Shown here piece after piece: positions 9,335-18,578 of a stretch of 64,000 nucleotides of DNA (position 1 is its first letter; every line of letters starts with the position of its first letter). A model generated the notes under the pieces. The model made no database searches. It saw nothing but the letters and a program-made list of their open reading frames with translations, and was not told where the DNA came from. This DNA is from an uncultured Prevotellaceae bacterium (lineage in GTDB: Bacteria; Bacteroidota; Bacteroidia; Bacteroidales; Bacteroidaceae). The position numbers and the translations under genes were made by a program. The stretch covers positions 1-64,000 of the forward strand of contig CACXMM010000012.1 in the NCBI GenBank assembly GCA_902768785.1, written 5' to 3'.

Positions 9335-10753
9335 ATGATGAAACATTCAATTCAAAAAGAAGGCAGGTGCTTCCTGGTAACGCTGTTCCTCTTCCTGATG
9401 ACCATTCCTGTTGTGGCTGGAACATATAATGTCTGTGATTTCGGTGCAAAGGGTGACGGGAAGACGCTTGATCATCTGGCCATCAACAAAGCCATTGACC
9501 ACTGTGTGGATAATGGGGGAGGAAAGGTGGTGGTGCCGGCAGGTACATATCTCTGTGGAAGTATTCACTTGAAGAGTCATGTGAATCTGCATCTTGAGGC
9601 TGGGGCTAAGATCTTGGCTGCTCCTGCTGCATTGAAGGCCTACGACGAGAGTGAGGTGTTTGGGGCACCTGAGTATCAGGATGGAGGACATACGTATTTT
9701 CACAATAGTTTGATATGGGCAGAACGGCAAACGGATATCTCGATCACAGGACAAGGGATGATTGATGGTGAAGGACTGACAAGGCATGATACGGAGCAGG
9801 CGGGAAATGTGCAGGGCGGTAGTATCGGAACTGGTGATAAAGCCATAGCCTTGAAACAATGCCGTCAGGTAACGATTCGTGATATAACCATCTTCCGGGG
9901 AGGTCACTTTGCCATTATCGTAACAGGTTGTGAGATCGGTACCATCGACAATGTGGTCATTGACACGAATCGTGACGGAATCGACATAGACTGCTGCAAA
10001 TACTTCACTGTAAGCAATACGAAGGTGAATACGCCGAATGATGATGCCATCGTCCTGAAAAGTTCGTATGCGCTGAAGAAACCGGTCTATTGCGAACATA
10101 TCCTGATCACCAATTGCATCGTGACAGGTTACAAACTGGGTACCTTCCTCGATGGCAGTTATGTACCGGAGAAAGTGAACTGGGTTTGCGGTCGAATCAA
10201 ACTGGGAACGGAGAGTAATGGCGGCTACCGTAACATAACTATTTCCAACTGTACCTGTATGTGGAGCAGCGGTCTTGCCTTTGAGGAAGTGGATCAAGGC
10301 CGGATGGAAAACATCACTGTCACGAATATTGCCATGGAACATGTGCACCACTATCCAATATATATAACGACAGGGTGCAGGAACCGCGGACCGAAAGAGC
10401 GCACGGATGTGTCGTATGGTGGGAATATCAGTATCAGTCATGTCTTTGCCACTGATGCGGATTCCTTGGCAGGTATCATTGTGACAGGGATGAAGGACTA
10501 CCCGCTAAGGAATATCTCTTTGAGTGATATCTATGTGGAATACCGTGGTGGGGGAAAAAGGGTGGAAACGCCCTATCGGGAACAGGGCACGAACTATCCT
10601 GAGCCACGGTGGGCAGGTCCCACTCCTGCTTATGGTCTCTATGCCCGTCATGTGGACGGACTCCGGCTTCGCGATGTCCGCTTTGCATTGCAGCGCCCCG
10701 ATGAGCGTCCAGACATCATTTTTGAGGATGTTGATAACAAATCAGTTCAATAA
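9335..10753 (+). CDS. GH28 family glycosidase (polygalacturonase/rhamnogalacturonan hydrolase type)
   Basis: Right-handed beta-helix glycosidase of family GH28, 472 residues, with a signal peptide to about residue 29 (PVVAG). The N-terminal YNVCDFGAKGDGKT is the typical pectate-lyase-like opening. The inverting catalytic aspartates fit Asp214 in NRDG and Asp236/Asp237 in PNDDAI, and Arg-Ile-Lys is at 287-289. The usual GHG histidine motif is not obvious at its expected place, where GYKLGTF is found. Located in the rhamnogalacturonan operon next to a second GH28. Exo-acting release of galacturonate or hydrolysis of the GalA-Rha backbone are both possible. Confidence 0.88.
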   Translation: MMKHSIQKEGRCFLVTLFLFLMTIPVVAGTYNVCDFGAKGDGKTLDHLAINKAIDHCVDNGGGKVVVPAGTYLCGSIHLKSHVNLHLEAGAKILAAPAALKAYDESEVFGAPEYQDGGHTYFHNSLIWAERQTDISITGQGMIDGEGLTRHDTEQAGNVQGGSIGTGDKAIALKQCRQVTIRDITIFRGGHFAIIVTGCEIGTIDNVVIDTNRDGIDIDCCKYFTVSNTKVNTPNDDAIVLKSSYALKKPVYCEHILITNCIVTGYKLGTFLDGSYVPEKVNWVCGRIKLGTESNGGYRNITISNCTCMWSSGLAFEEVDQGRMENITVTNIAMEHVHHYPIYITTGCRNRGPKERTDVSYGGNISISHVFATDADSLAGIIVTGMKDYPLRNISLSDIYVEYRGGGKRVETPYREQGTNYPEPRWAGPTPAYGLYARHVDGLRLRDVRFALQRPDERPDIIFEDVDNKSVQ

Positions 10754-10782
10754 TCGTTATTTTAGAAAGACAAAGGAGTAAT

Positions 10783-12144
10783 GTGATGATTAAAAGACGA
10801 GACCTATATCTGTTACCCATCCTATCGGCTCTCATGATATTGAGTGTGTCACCGATGGATGCCAAGAGAAAGCAGACTGTTGAGACCTGGCCTGATGGAA
10901 CGCCCATCGCCTCTTGGTTCAAGGATACTACCAAGGTAGATGTGAATACATTGGGCCGACAGTATGTGATTACCGACTACGGAGTGAAAAACGATTCCAC
11001 CCTCTTGCAGACGGAGGCAATACAGGCTGTTATCGACCAGGCGGCACAGCAAGGTGGGGGTGTGATTGTGATCCCCCGTGGAACATTCCTTTCAGGTGCG
11101 CTGTTCTTCAAGCAGGGTACTCACTTGTATGTCGCCGAGGGTGGTATGCTGAAAGGTATCGATGCCATCAAGCATTATCCGTTGGTCAAAACACGCATGG
11201 AAGGACAGACGCTCAATTACTTTGCTGCTCTCGTCAATGCCGATGGAATCGATGGTTTTACGATTTCGGGCACAGGGACAATCAATGGCAACGGACTGCG
11301 TTTCTGGGAGGAGTTCTGGATCCGGCGTAAGTTCAATCGTGAATGTACTAACCTGGAGGCTTTGCGTCCACGACTGGTGTATATCTCCCATTGTAAGAAT
11401 GTGACGGTGCAAGATGTTCATCTGATCAATAGTGCCTTCTGGACGAATCACCTCTACCAGTGTGAGAAGGTGAGGTACCTGGACTGTACCATCTATGCTC
11501 CCCATGAACCTGCTGATGCCAAGGCACCGAGCAGTGATGCGCTCGACATTGATGTGTGCCGGGATGTCCTGGTGAATGGCTGCGACATCAGTGTGAACGA
11601 CGATGCGGTGGTACTGAAAGGGGGAAAGGGAACATGGGCAGATCAGGATCCCGACAATGGCCCTAGTTGTCATATCCTTGTGCAGAACTGCCATTATGGT
11701 TTTGTGCATGGTTGTCTCACCCTTGGAAGTGAGTCGCTGCACGACTGGAACGTGATCCTTCGTAACTGTCAGGTGGAGATGGCTTCCAGGGTGCTTTGGC
11801 TGAAAATGAGGCCTGATACGCCACAGCATTATGAATATGTCACCATAGAGAACTTGGAAGGGTCCTGTGGTAGCTTCCTTGTGATTCGTCCCTGGACGCA
11901 GTTCTTCAAGCCTGAGCAGCGCGATGACATGCCATTGTCACAATGCAACAACATCGTGGTGCGGCAAATCAAGATGCAATGCAAGAACTTCTTCGATGTA
12001 GGACTCTCGGAGAAATATGCCTTGAAGGACTTCACCTTCGAGGATATTACGGTAACGGACGAGAGAAGTGCCTTCAACCCGGCACTGATCAGTAATACAA
12101 TAGTTAAGAATGTGGTGATTAACGGAAAAACATGGGGAAAATGA
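10783..12144 (+). CDS. GH28 family glycosidase (second paralogue)
   Basis: Second exported GH28 beta-helix enzyme, 453 residues, signal peptide to about residue 27 (MDAKR). Visible family residues are Ser-Ser-Asp at 250-252 leading into ALDID, Asn-Asp-Asp at 272-274 in SVNDDAVVLKGGKG, and Val-His-Gly at 308-310 followed by CLTLGSES. It is only loosely similar to the upstream GH28, so the two probably have different linkage specificities rather than being a recent duplication. Its stop codon overlaps the start region of the GH106 gene, which implies coupled translation. Confidence 0.86.
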   Translation: MMIKRRDLYLLPILSALMILSVSPMDAKRKQTVETWPDGTPIASWFKDTTKVDVNTLGRQYVITDYGVKNDSTLLQTEAIQAVIDQAAQQGGGVIVIPRGTFLSGALFFKQGTHLYVAEGGMLKGIDAIKHYPLVKTRMEGQTLNYFAALVNADGIDGFTISGTGTINGNGLRFWEEFWIRRKFNRECTNLEALRPRLVYISHCKNVTVQDVHLINSAFWTNHLYQCEKVRYLDCTIYAPHEPADAKAPSSDALDIDVCRDVLVNGCDISVNDDAVVLKGGKGTWADQDPDNGPSCHILVQNCHYGFVHGCLTLGSESLHDWNVILRNCQVEMASRVLWLKMRPDTPQHYEYVTIENLEGSCGSFLVIRPWTQFFKPEQRDDMPLSQCNNIVVRQIKMQCKNFFDVGLSEKYALKDFTFEDITVTDERSAFNPALISNTIVKNVVINGKTWGK

Positions 12145-14786
12145 TGATGAGAAAACTGACATGGGGATTGATGCTACTGTTGTTTGCGGCAGAACAGCCG
12201 ATACAAGCACAGGAATGGCCCGTAGCACAACCTGAGGCCAAGGCAGGAAGTCGTTGGTGGTGGTTAGGCTCTGCTGTTGACGAGAAGAACCTTTCGTGGA
12301 ACATCGGGGAGTATGCCGCGCATGGCATCGGAGCCTTGGAGATCACACCGCTTTATGGTGTGCAGGGCAACGAGAAGAACAATATCCCGTTCCTTTCTGA
12401 CCGCTGGATGGAAATGTTGCGCTACTGTATGCAGGAGGGAAAGAAACATGGCGTGGAGATTGATATGAACTGTGGCACAGGCTGGCCTTTTGGCAGTCCG
12501 CTGGTACCGATAGAGGAGGCTGCTTGTAAGCTGGTGGTGGTGGATACAATTGTCAATGAACGACAGTTAGCAGACCTCGATATCTCTGCACCTGAGAAGG
12601 AACGACCTTATAGCACGCTTCAAGTGGTGATGGCTTTCTCGGAGAATGTTCCGAAATATGCACTGAATAAAGTGACAAAGGTAGCAAATGTTACAAAGTC
12701 GGTATTCGATGGACATCTCCGTCTCCGAAAGGTGGAGAAAGGAACTTGGCGTATCATCGCCTTGTATGCCGGTCGTACCCGTCAGAAAGTGAAACGGGCA
12801 GCCCCTGGTGGTGAGGGATGGGTGATCGATCATTTCGATTCCACCGCCGTGGCTCATTACCTGCAACGCTTTGAGGATGCCTTTGAAAGAACGCATACGC
12901 CTTATCCGCATACATTCTTTAATGACAGCTATGAGGTGTATCATGCTGACTGGACACCTACGCTGCTCACAGAGTTCGAAAAGCGCAGAGGATATAAACT
13001 GGAATACCGACTCAGACAGTTCATCGACGGAGATCCACAGGTGATGTCTGACTATCGGGAAACGCTCTCCGACCTCTTACTGGAGAATTTTACCAACCAA
13101 TGGGTGGCATGGTGCCATCGGCATGGCAGTAAGGTGCGCAACCAGGCTCATGGGTCTCCGGCAAATCTGATTGACGTCTATGCTGCCGTGGATATCCCTG
13201 AGATTGAGGGCTACGGACTCACCGACTTCGGCATCAAAGGACTTCGTACGGATCCGGGAATGACACGGAAGAACTTCTCCGACCTCTCCATGTTGAAATA
13301 TGCTCCTTCGGCATCTCATATTTTGGGGAAACGCCTTACTAGTAGTGAGACCTTCACTTGGCTGACAGAACATTTCCGCACCTCACTCTCGCAGATGAAG
13401 CCCGATATGGACCTGATGTTCTGTGCTGGGGTGAACCACATGTTCTTCCACGGAACCTGCTATTCTCCGAAAGACGATCCATGGCCGGGATGGAGATTTT
13501 ATGCATCGATTGATATGTCACCCACAAACACCATCTGGCGCGATGCCCCTTATTTCATGAAATATATCGAACGCTGTCAGAGCTTCATGCAATGGGGACA
13601 GCCGGATAATGACTTTTTGGTGTATCTGCCGGTGAGGGATATGTGGGCGAACAATACGGATACCCGACTGATGCAGTTTGATATCCATGAGATGGATCGT
13701 AAAGCACCTGATTTCATCAAGGCCATCCTCACCATCGACAGTCTGGGCTTTGACTGCGACTATATCTCCGACCAGTATCTGCTCACCACGTCCTACGAAA
13801 ACGGGAGGCTGCTTACGGTTGCAGGTACTCCCTATAAAGGACTGGTAATCCCTGGTGACTGCACCATGCCGAAGGAGGTGAAGGCACATATCGAGACTCT
13901 GAGAAAGAAGGGGGCGGCCATTATCTACGGACTGAATGGTAGTGAAATGGCTAAGGCGACACAGCCTGAACGGATGAAAACAGAGTTGGGTCTGAAACTG
14001 ATCAGACGGAAAAACGACAAGGGCTATCACTACTTCATTGCTAACCTAACTCCTGATGAAATCGATAAAAACGTAAAGCTGACAGTAGATTTCGAGGATG
14101 CGATGTGGTTCGATCCGATGACGGGTAACCGTTATGCTGTGGAGAAGAACCAGGGGCTGGTAAGGGCAGCACTGCATTCGGGTGAGTCGAGAATCTTGCA
14201 GACGTTCAGTAAAGCGGAGCCTGCCTGTGCCTCTGTGGATATTCAACCCCGCCGCCCTGTCGGCATGCCTGTCGTTTTGGATAAAGGATGGACGTTGGCA
14301 CTTGAACGTAATGAGTCCATGGGTATCCCAGAAGAGCGCAGCTATTCCATTGATCAGCTCAAATCGTGGGAGGAAATTGATGATTTCTCACGTACCTATA
14401 TCGGGACAGGAACCTACTCCTGCACCTTCACGCTCAGCAAAAAGGATCTGAAAGCTTCTGACTGGTTCCAGATTGATTTGGGTGATGTGCGGGAGAGTGC
14501 TGTGGTGACGATCAATGGCCAGCAGATCGGTTGTGCATGGGCTGTACCCTATTTGCTTACCTTCCCGTCAAGTGTCCTGAAGAAGGGCAAGAACGACATT
14601 AGTATCGCCGTGACGAACCTGGCAGCAAACCGTATCGCACAACTCGACCGTGAGGGTGTGAAATGGCGGAAATTCGAAGAGATCAACGTGGTGGACATCG
14701 ACTATCATCACACCACCTACGACCATTGGACTCCTATGCCTTCAGGACTGAATAGCTCTGTGCGCCTCTATCCTGTCAGTAGGTAA
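12132..14786 (+). CDS. GH106-type alpha-L-rhamnosidase
   Basis: Large exported glycosidase (884 residues) resembling the GH106 rhamnosidase group. It opens with a signal peptide (FAAEQPIQAQ), then SRWWWLGSAVDEKNL and GIGALEITPLYGVQG. The central segments MFCAGVNHMFFHGTCYSPKD and WPGWRFYASIDMSP are typical of this group, and a C-terminal galactose-binding-like beta-sandwich follows (ESAVVTINGQQIG, VPYLLTFP). It is shorter than characterised GH106 proteins of about 1100 residues. The first ATG at 12132 overlaps the GH28 stop by 13 nt; the ATG at 12141, overlapping the TGA as ATGA, is an equally good start. Likely removes terminal rhamnose, feeding the rhaM product. Confidence 0.82.
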   Translation: MGKMMMRKLTWGLMLLLFAAEQPIQAQEWPVAQPEAKAGSRWWWLGSAVDEKNLSWNIGEYAAHGIGALEITPLYGVQGNEKNNIPFLSDRWMEMLRYCMQEGKKHGVEIDMNCGTGWPFGSPLVPIEEAACKLVVVDTIVNERQLADLDISAPEKERPYSTLQVVMAFSENVPKYALNKVTKVANVTKSVFDGHLRLRKVEKGTWRIIALYAGRTRQKVKRAAPGGEGWVIDHFDSTAVAHYLQRFEDAFERTHTPYPHTFFNDSYEVYHADWTPTLLTEFEKRRGYKLEYRLRQFIDGDPQVMSDYRETLSDLLLENFTNQWVAWCHRHGSKVRNQAHGSPANLIDVYAAVDIPEIEGYGLTDFGIKGLRTDPGMTRKNFSDLSMLKYAPSASHILGKRLTSSETFTWLTEHFRTSLSQMKPDMDLMFCAGVNHMFFHGTCYSPKDDPWPGWRFYASIDMSPTNTIWRDAPYFMKYIERCQSFMQWGQPDNDFLVYLPVRDMWANNTDTRLMQFDIHEMDRKAPDFIKAILTIDSLGFDCDYISDQYLLTTSYENGRLLTVAGTPYKGLVIPGDCTMPKEVKAHIETLRKKGAAIIYGLNGSEMAKATQPERMKTELGLKLIRRKNDKGYHYFIANLTPDEIDKNVKLTVDFEDAMWFDPMTGNRYAVEKNQGLVRAALHSGESRILQTFSKAEPACASVDIQPRRPVGMPVVLDKGWTLALERNESMGIPEERSYSIDQLKSWEEIDDFSRTYIGTGTYSCTFTLSKKDLKASDWFQIDLGDVRESAVVTINGQQIGCAWAVPYLLTFPSSVLKKGKNDISIAVTNLAANRIAQLDREGVKWRKFEEINVVDIDYHHTTYDHWTPMPSGLNSSVRLYPVSR

Positions 14787-14847
14787 CCCCGTTCCTTGGT
14801 TCCCTCGCTCCCTCGTTCCCCTGATAATCAACTAAATACTACCGAAT
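14787..14847 (+). repeat. C-rich short degenerate repeat between genes
   Basis: After the GH106 stop there is a pyrimidine-rich run with a repeating GNTCCNTCG/GTTCC pattern (about 14788-14821: GTTCC, GGTTCC, CTCG, CTCCCTCG, GTTCCCC). It is unlike the flanking coding DNA. It forms no stable hairpin that I can see, so it is a simple repeat within the operon rather than a terminator. Confidence 0.4.
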
Positions 14848-15654
14848 ATGAAAAGATGGATGATGTTAGCGAATGTGCTGCTTGTGAGTATCATCACTTG
14901 GGCACAAGGGTATCAGATGAAGACTGATATCAGTTATACAACGAAGACCGACAAATACGCACAGGAGCGTCTGAAACTGGATGTGTATTATCCAGAAAAC
15001 AGGAAAGGCTGTCCTGTCATCGTTTGGTTCCACGGTGGCGGACTGGAAGCAGGCAACAAGGAGATCCCTGCACAGCTGAAGGAAAAGGGCTATGTGGTGG
15101 TAGGAGCCAACTACCGTCTGCTGCCCAAAGTGCACGTGAAAGAGACACTCGATGATGCTGCCGAGGCCGTGGCGTGGGTGTTCAAACATATAGCCGACTA
15201 TGGTGGCGACACGAAGAAAATTGTGGTAACGGGACATTCCGCAGGTGGTTACCTTGCCATGTTGCTGTGTCTGAATAAGGCTTGGCTCTCCCGCTATGAG
15301 GTCGATGCCGATGATGTGATGATGTATGTCCCCTTTAGCGGACAGGCCGTGACGCATTATAACGTTAGGAAGATGCAGGGACTGTCACCGTTACAGGTAA
15401 CCATCGATGAGTATGCTCCTATCTATTGGGTGCGCAAGGACTGTCCCCCACTGGTGCTGATCTGTGGTGACAGGGAGCAGGAGTTGTTTGGCCGTTACGA
15501 TGAAAACCAGTACCTGGCAAGGATGATGAAGCTGGTGGGACATCAGCATACCTATCTCTATGAGATTGGCGGTCATGATCATGGTGCGATGGTTGCCCCC
15601 TCCTTCCATATTCTGGAAAGTCATCTGAAACAGGCCCTCCAGTCGAACGAATAA
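14848..15654 (+). CDS. Exported alpha/beta-hydrolase, probable carbohydrate esterase
   Basis: Alpha/beta-hydrolase of 268 residues with a signal peptide (IITWAQG at 15-21). It has the oxyanion-hole HGGG at 62-65 and the nucleophile elbow GHSAG with Ser131. Probable acid Asp208 lies in LICGDRE, and His243 or His245 in GGHDHGAM completes the triad. The pattern is that of the esterase/lipase (Aes-like, BD-FAE) branch. Last gene of the rhamnogalacturonan operon, followed immediately by a strong hairpin. A role as a third deacetylase or as a feruloyl/acetyl esterase of pectin is inferred from context only. Confidence 0.82.
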   Translation: MKRWMMLANVLLVSIITWAQGYQMKTDISYTTKTDKYAQERLKLDVYYPENRKGCPVIVWFHGGGLEAGNKEIPAQLKEKGYVVVGANYRLLPKVHVKETLDDAAEAVAWVFKHIADYGGDTKKIVVTGHSAGGYLAMLLCLNKAWLSRYEVDADDVMMYVPFSGQAVTHYNVRKMQGLSPLQVTIDEYAPIYWVRKDCPPLVLICGDREQELFGRYDENQYLARMMKLVGHQHTYLYEIGGHDHGAMVAPSFHILESHLKQALQSNE

Positions 15655-15677
15655 GGTCGGATTACAAATCCGACCTT
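15653..15677 (+). terminator. Terminator of rhamnogalacturonan enzyme operon
   Basis: A perfect 11-bp stem AAGGTCGGATT / AATCCGACCTT with a 3-nt loop overlaps the last two bases of the esterase stop codon. There is only a short T stretch after it. It may also serve the convergent barrel gene that ends at 15740. Confidence 0.7.
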
Positions 15678-15739
15678 ACTGAAATCATCGACTGACCTGA
15701 CTGAAGTCAGCAATCATGACGTGAAAACAACGCTGTGGA

Positions 15740-16357
15740 TTACAGGCTGAATTTGTAACCCACGGTGAACTGGAACACGTTGTGCTTGGTGGACTCACTC
15801 CCAGCACTCACCGCCTTGGTAATACCGAGGTTGTAACGCGCATCCAACACCACATTACTGAACTCATAAGAGGCACCGAGAGGGACAGAGAGCACAAAAG
15901 ACTTCATATCGGCATCCACTCCGCCAGCACGGAAAGACTCTTCTAATCCAACCTCGGCCGTAACACCATTAGCTTTCACCTCCACCTTGTCATTCAACAG
16001 AATGCCAGGCTGAAGACCCGCTTTCAGCGAAAGGCCCTTCACCACATGGAAATTGACAAGAAGAGGGATATTCAGGTAATCCATCTTGATGGTGGCCTTC
16101 ACTCCATTACTGCTCTCCTTCACACCCTGCTGCGAATAAAATAGACCGCCACTCAGGGAGATATGATCGGCCATCTGGTATCCGACTTCGGCACCTGCCA
16201 CCAAACCAAAGCGCGGGTCTGCGCCATCAGATTCGGTCATCGTGGCAATGTTAAAACCTATTTTGGGTTGAATACTCCAGCCTTTCACTCTACTCTGTGC
16301 CGAAGCACCCATCATGACAACTATCATCGTTGCCGCTAAGATCATTCTTTTCATCAT
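15740..16357 (-). CDS. Outer-membrane beta-barrel protein (porin family, OmpA/PorT-like barrel)
   Basis: Predicted 8-stranded outer-membrane barrel of about 205 residues from the ATG at 16357. That start is preferred because a -7 box (16385-16392) and -33 box lie just upstream and an AGGA motif is 5 nt before it; the longer frame would begin inside the promoter. A signal peptide (MIVVMMGASAQ) is followed by alternating amphipathic strands such as IGFNIATMTE, FGLVAGAEVGYQMAD and ISLSGGLFYSQQG, ending in the aromatic VFQFTVGYKFSL typical of barrel insertion. No specific substrate can be named. Stands alone between convergent and co-directional neighbours. Confidence 0.8.
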   Translation of the reverse strand: MMKRMILAATMIVVMMGASAQSRVKGWSIQPKIGFNIATMTESDGADPRFGLVAGAEVGYQMADHISLSGGLFYSQQGVKESSNGVKATIKMDYLNIPLLVNFHVVKGLSLKAGLQPGILLNDKVEVKANGVTAEVGLEESFRAGGVDADMKSFVLSVPLGASYEFSNVVLDARYNLGITKAVSAGSESTKHNVFQFTVGYKFSL

Positions 16358-16384
16358 TATTATCCTTTTAGTTATAAAATCATG

Positions 16385-16415
16385 CAAAGGTAAGTTTTTT
16401 TTCTGATTCTACAAA
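16385..16415 (-). promoter_or_regulatory. Bacteroidota promoter for the barrel protein
   Basis: On the minus strand a -7 box TACCTTTG (plus strand CAAAGGTA, 16385-16392) lies 19 bp from a -33 box TTTG (CAAA, 16412-16415), an almost ideal Bacteroidota promoter. Confidence 0.75.
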
Positions 16416-16482
16416 ACAAAATAGACCTCGTTTTGCCTTAGCAATTGAAACGAATGCTGTGGTGCCTTTGTGACACAAGGTG

Positions 16483-17019
16483 CTAATACCTTGGCTTCAA
16501 GTAGCGGATGACTCCTTGGCGAATGCTCTTCAGACCGAAACGTTCGGGTTGGATCTTGTTGAGCGGCAGCCACTGACAGGAGGCGGCATCATCAGCTGCA
16601 TGGAGCACGGAGATGTCTTCCACCTGGCACTCAAAGAAGAAGTCGAGTGTAGGGATATCCATCCCACTGTATAAATAATGATTAGGATAGGAGAAGAGAT
16701 AGGTAGCAGCCGTTACGGTGAGCCCTGTCTCTTCTTTGATTTCCCTGATGACACTCTCCTCAACGGTCTCGTCGATATCCGTGAAACCGCCGGGGAGGTC
16801 GAGCGTTCCCTTAGCTGGCTCACAATCCCGCACCACCACCAGCAGTTCCCCACGACTATTACAGATGAAGGCGACGACAGCGGCTGAGGGATTGATGAAC
16901 ATCTCGTATCCACACTGACGACACTGTTTGCTCTTTTCGGAGCTAACAAGGAAATCAGCACTGCCGCAAACAGGACAATACTGATAATGGTTCAGAGGAT
17001 GCTTTTTCGGTTGACTCAT
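16483..17019 (-). CDS. Nudix hydrolase with N-terminal zinc ribbon
   Basis: Cytoplasmic Nudix hydrolase of 178 residues, likely acting on a nucleoside-diphosphate derivative (NADH-pyrophosphatase-like NudC relatives share the layout). A CxxC...CxxC zinc ribbon (Cys15, Cys18, Cys33, Cys36) precedes the Nudix fold. The Nudix box runs from GGFTDIDE to REIKEETG, with all the metal-binding glutamates present. It starts 11 bp after the sialate-esterase-like gene on the same strand, so the two are probably co-transcribed although functionally unrelated. Exact substrate cannot be read from the sequence. Confidence 0.88.
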   Translation of the reverse strand: MSQPKKHPLNHYQYCPVCGSADFLVSSEKSKQCRQCGYEMFINPSAAVVAFICNSRGELLVVVRDCEPAKGTLDLPGGFTDIDETVEESVIREIKEETGLTVTAATYLFSYPNHYLYSGMDIPTLDFFFECQVEDISVLHAADDAASCQWLPLNKIQPERFGLKSIRQGVIRYLKPRY

Positions 17020-17030
17020 AGTGATGGGGA

Positions 17031-18482
17031 TTACCAGCTATCTGTGCGGAAGGGGAACAATGGCAGTCCTGCTGCATTTTTCAGGTTACCGAGCTGGAAG
17101 TTCTTGAAGCAATAGCGGATGGCTACAGGCTTCTTCACCTCAGGAGAGGAGATACGGATGGTCTCATCCCAATAGCCGCCACCAGGCTGCCAGAAATGGG
17201 TTGCCTTGGCAGGATAGAACACACGGTCCTCGCCAGCAACCTCGAAGCCCTGGATATCCTCGAAACGGCTGATAGCCCCCAGATCGTTGTTGAGGTGGAT
17301 ATCCACATAGTCGTCTGTCACCTTCATGTCCTTATACGACGGACTCATGCATCCCACGGCATGCATGCCGTAGGTCTTGTTCAGGGCGAGGTAGGCGAGG
17401 CGCTGTCCCACAGGCTTCTTCTGTGCAGGATGGATCTGTGTGGTCTCGTAAGGATAAGCAAGATCGTTGGTACAAACCAGTCCGCTATTCGGTATCAGCA
17501 ACGAGGCTTTATACTGCTGTTCACGGAGACGGGCCCCGTTATCGGCGTCCACATTGTCATAATGATAGGGGGCAATCTCCACGAAGTAGAATGGGATCTC
17601 GCCTAAGCCGAACTGCTGCCGCCACTGATCAGCAAGGATTTTCATGCGCTGTGAATATTGGTCGCCAGGGTCTCCGACGTTGGAGCATCCTTGATAATAA
17701 ATGATTCCCTTCACGGTGTAGTTCAGGATGGGATTGAAGGTGCCGTTGCCCCAGAGCAGCGAACGGTGGTAGTCCCATTGTGGCCACCGCTTCACGATCT
17801 CCAGCGAGTCGGTGGGGTCGTCGGTATATTTCTCGAGATTCTCTTTTGTAAGCCAGCTCTCCACACGGGTGCCTCCCTTATTCGCCATGATTAGTCCCAC
17901 AGGCACGTCGAGTGCCTTATTCACCACCTGGGCGAAGAAGTAACCAGTAGCGGAGGCCTCCCCCACGGTGTTCGGGCTCACCACCTCCCAGTGGCAGTTG
18001 GCATCATTGAGTGGTTTGGTGCTCATCACACTGGGGATCTTCACGAAATGAACACCACGGTAGTCGTTGGCAGTGACCACAGCCTCGTTGTATCCTTCGA
18101 CGGGACAGTTGCCGAAGCCCTTCACAGGCATCTCCATATTACTCTGTCCGGCACATACCCACACCTCACCGGCAAGGATATTGTTCAGGGTGAGGGACTC
18201 ACCGTCGCTGAAGGTGATCGACAACGGCTGATAGCTGGCAGCGGGGGTCTTCACCTTGACCATCCACTGTCCTTCCCTGTCGGCCTTCACCGTATAGGCA
18301 TCATTGCTCCAGGAGGTGGTCACGGTGACCTTCTTTCCAGGCTCGGCCCATCCCCAAAGTCGTGCTTCGCTGTTCTGTTGCAGGATCATGTTATCACCCA
18401 ATACATGGGGCAGTCTCACTTTGGCTTGTGCGCTCATCAAGGCAAAAGCCACTACTGAAATCATTAAAATCTTCTTAACCAT
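17031..18482 (-). CDS. Sialate O-acetylesterase family (SGNH) exported esterase
   Basis: Exported SGNH esterase of 483 residues from the ATG at 18482, where a clean signal peptide begins (MVKKILMISVVAFALMSAQA). An upstream in-frame ATG at 18569 is unlikely because it adds a non-signal-like stretch. Catalytic block I is CAGQSNMEMP. Other family segments are YYQGCSNVGDP and the C-terminal IHPAQKKPVGQRLA, which carries the His. Family members deacetylate sialic acids, but in xylan and pectin degraders related proteins remove acetyls from plant polysaccharides. The nearby GH115 and esterase genes favour a plant substrate (inference). Confidence 0.87.
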   Translation of the reverse strand: MVKKILMISVVAFALMSAQAKVRLPHVLGDNMILQQNSEARLWGWAEPGKKVTVTTSWSNDAYTVKADREGQWMVKVKTPAASYQPLSITFSDGESLTLNNILAGEVWVCAGQSNMEMPVKGFGNCPVEGYNEAVVTANDYRGVHFVKIPSVMSTKPLNDANCHWEVVSPNTVGEASATGYFFAQVVNKALDVPVGLIMANKGGTRVESWLTKENLEKYTDDPTDSLEIVKRWPQWDYHRSLLWGNGTFNPILNYTVKGIIYYQGCSNVGDPGDQYSQRMKILADQWRQQFGLGEIPFYFVEIAPYHYDNVDADNGARLREQQYKASLLIPNSGLVCTNDLAYPYETTQIHPAQKKPVGQRLAYLALNKTYGMHAVGCMSPSYKDMKVTDDYVDIHLNNDLGAISRFEDIQGFEVAGEDRVFYPAKATHFWQPGGGYWDETIRISSPEVKKPVAIRYCFKNFQLGNLKNAAGLPLFPFRTDSW

Positions 18483-18526
18483 GTTATGTTTCGTTGAAAT
18501 TGACTGCAATATTACAAAAAAATCAT

Positions 18527-18534
18527 TATCTTTG
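18527..18534 (+). promoter_or_regulatory. -7 box of the esterase gene at 18579
   Basis: TATCTTTG matches the TAnnTTTG consensus 45 bp before the ATG. No good -33 box at the usual spacing. Confidence 0.55.
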
Positions 18535-18578
18535 CAACTGATTTGACTGATTATTACTAAAAATAACAAAAATAAGAC

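Noticed and set aside
8273-10441. Long antisense open frames opposite the SGNH and GH28 genes
   Set aside because: They mirror strongly coding genes, have no recognisable domains and no promoters; they come from the codon usage of the real genes.
18482-18569. Earlier start for the sialate-esterase-like gene
   Set aside because: The extra 29 residues carry no signal features, whereas the Met at 18482 opens a standard signal peptide.
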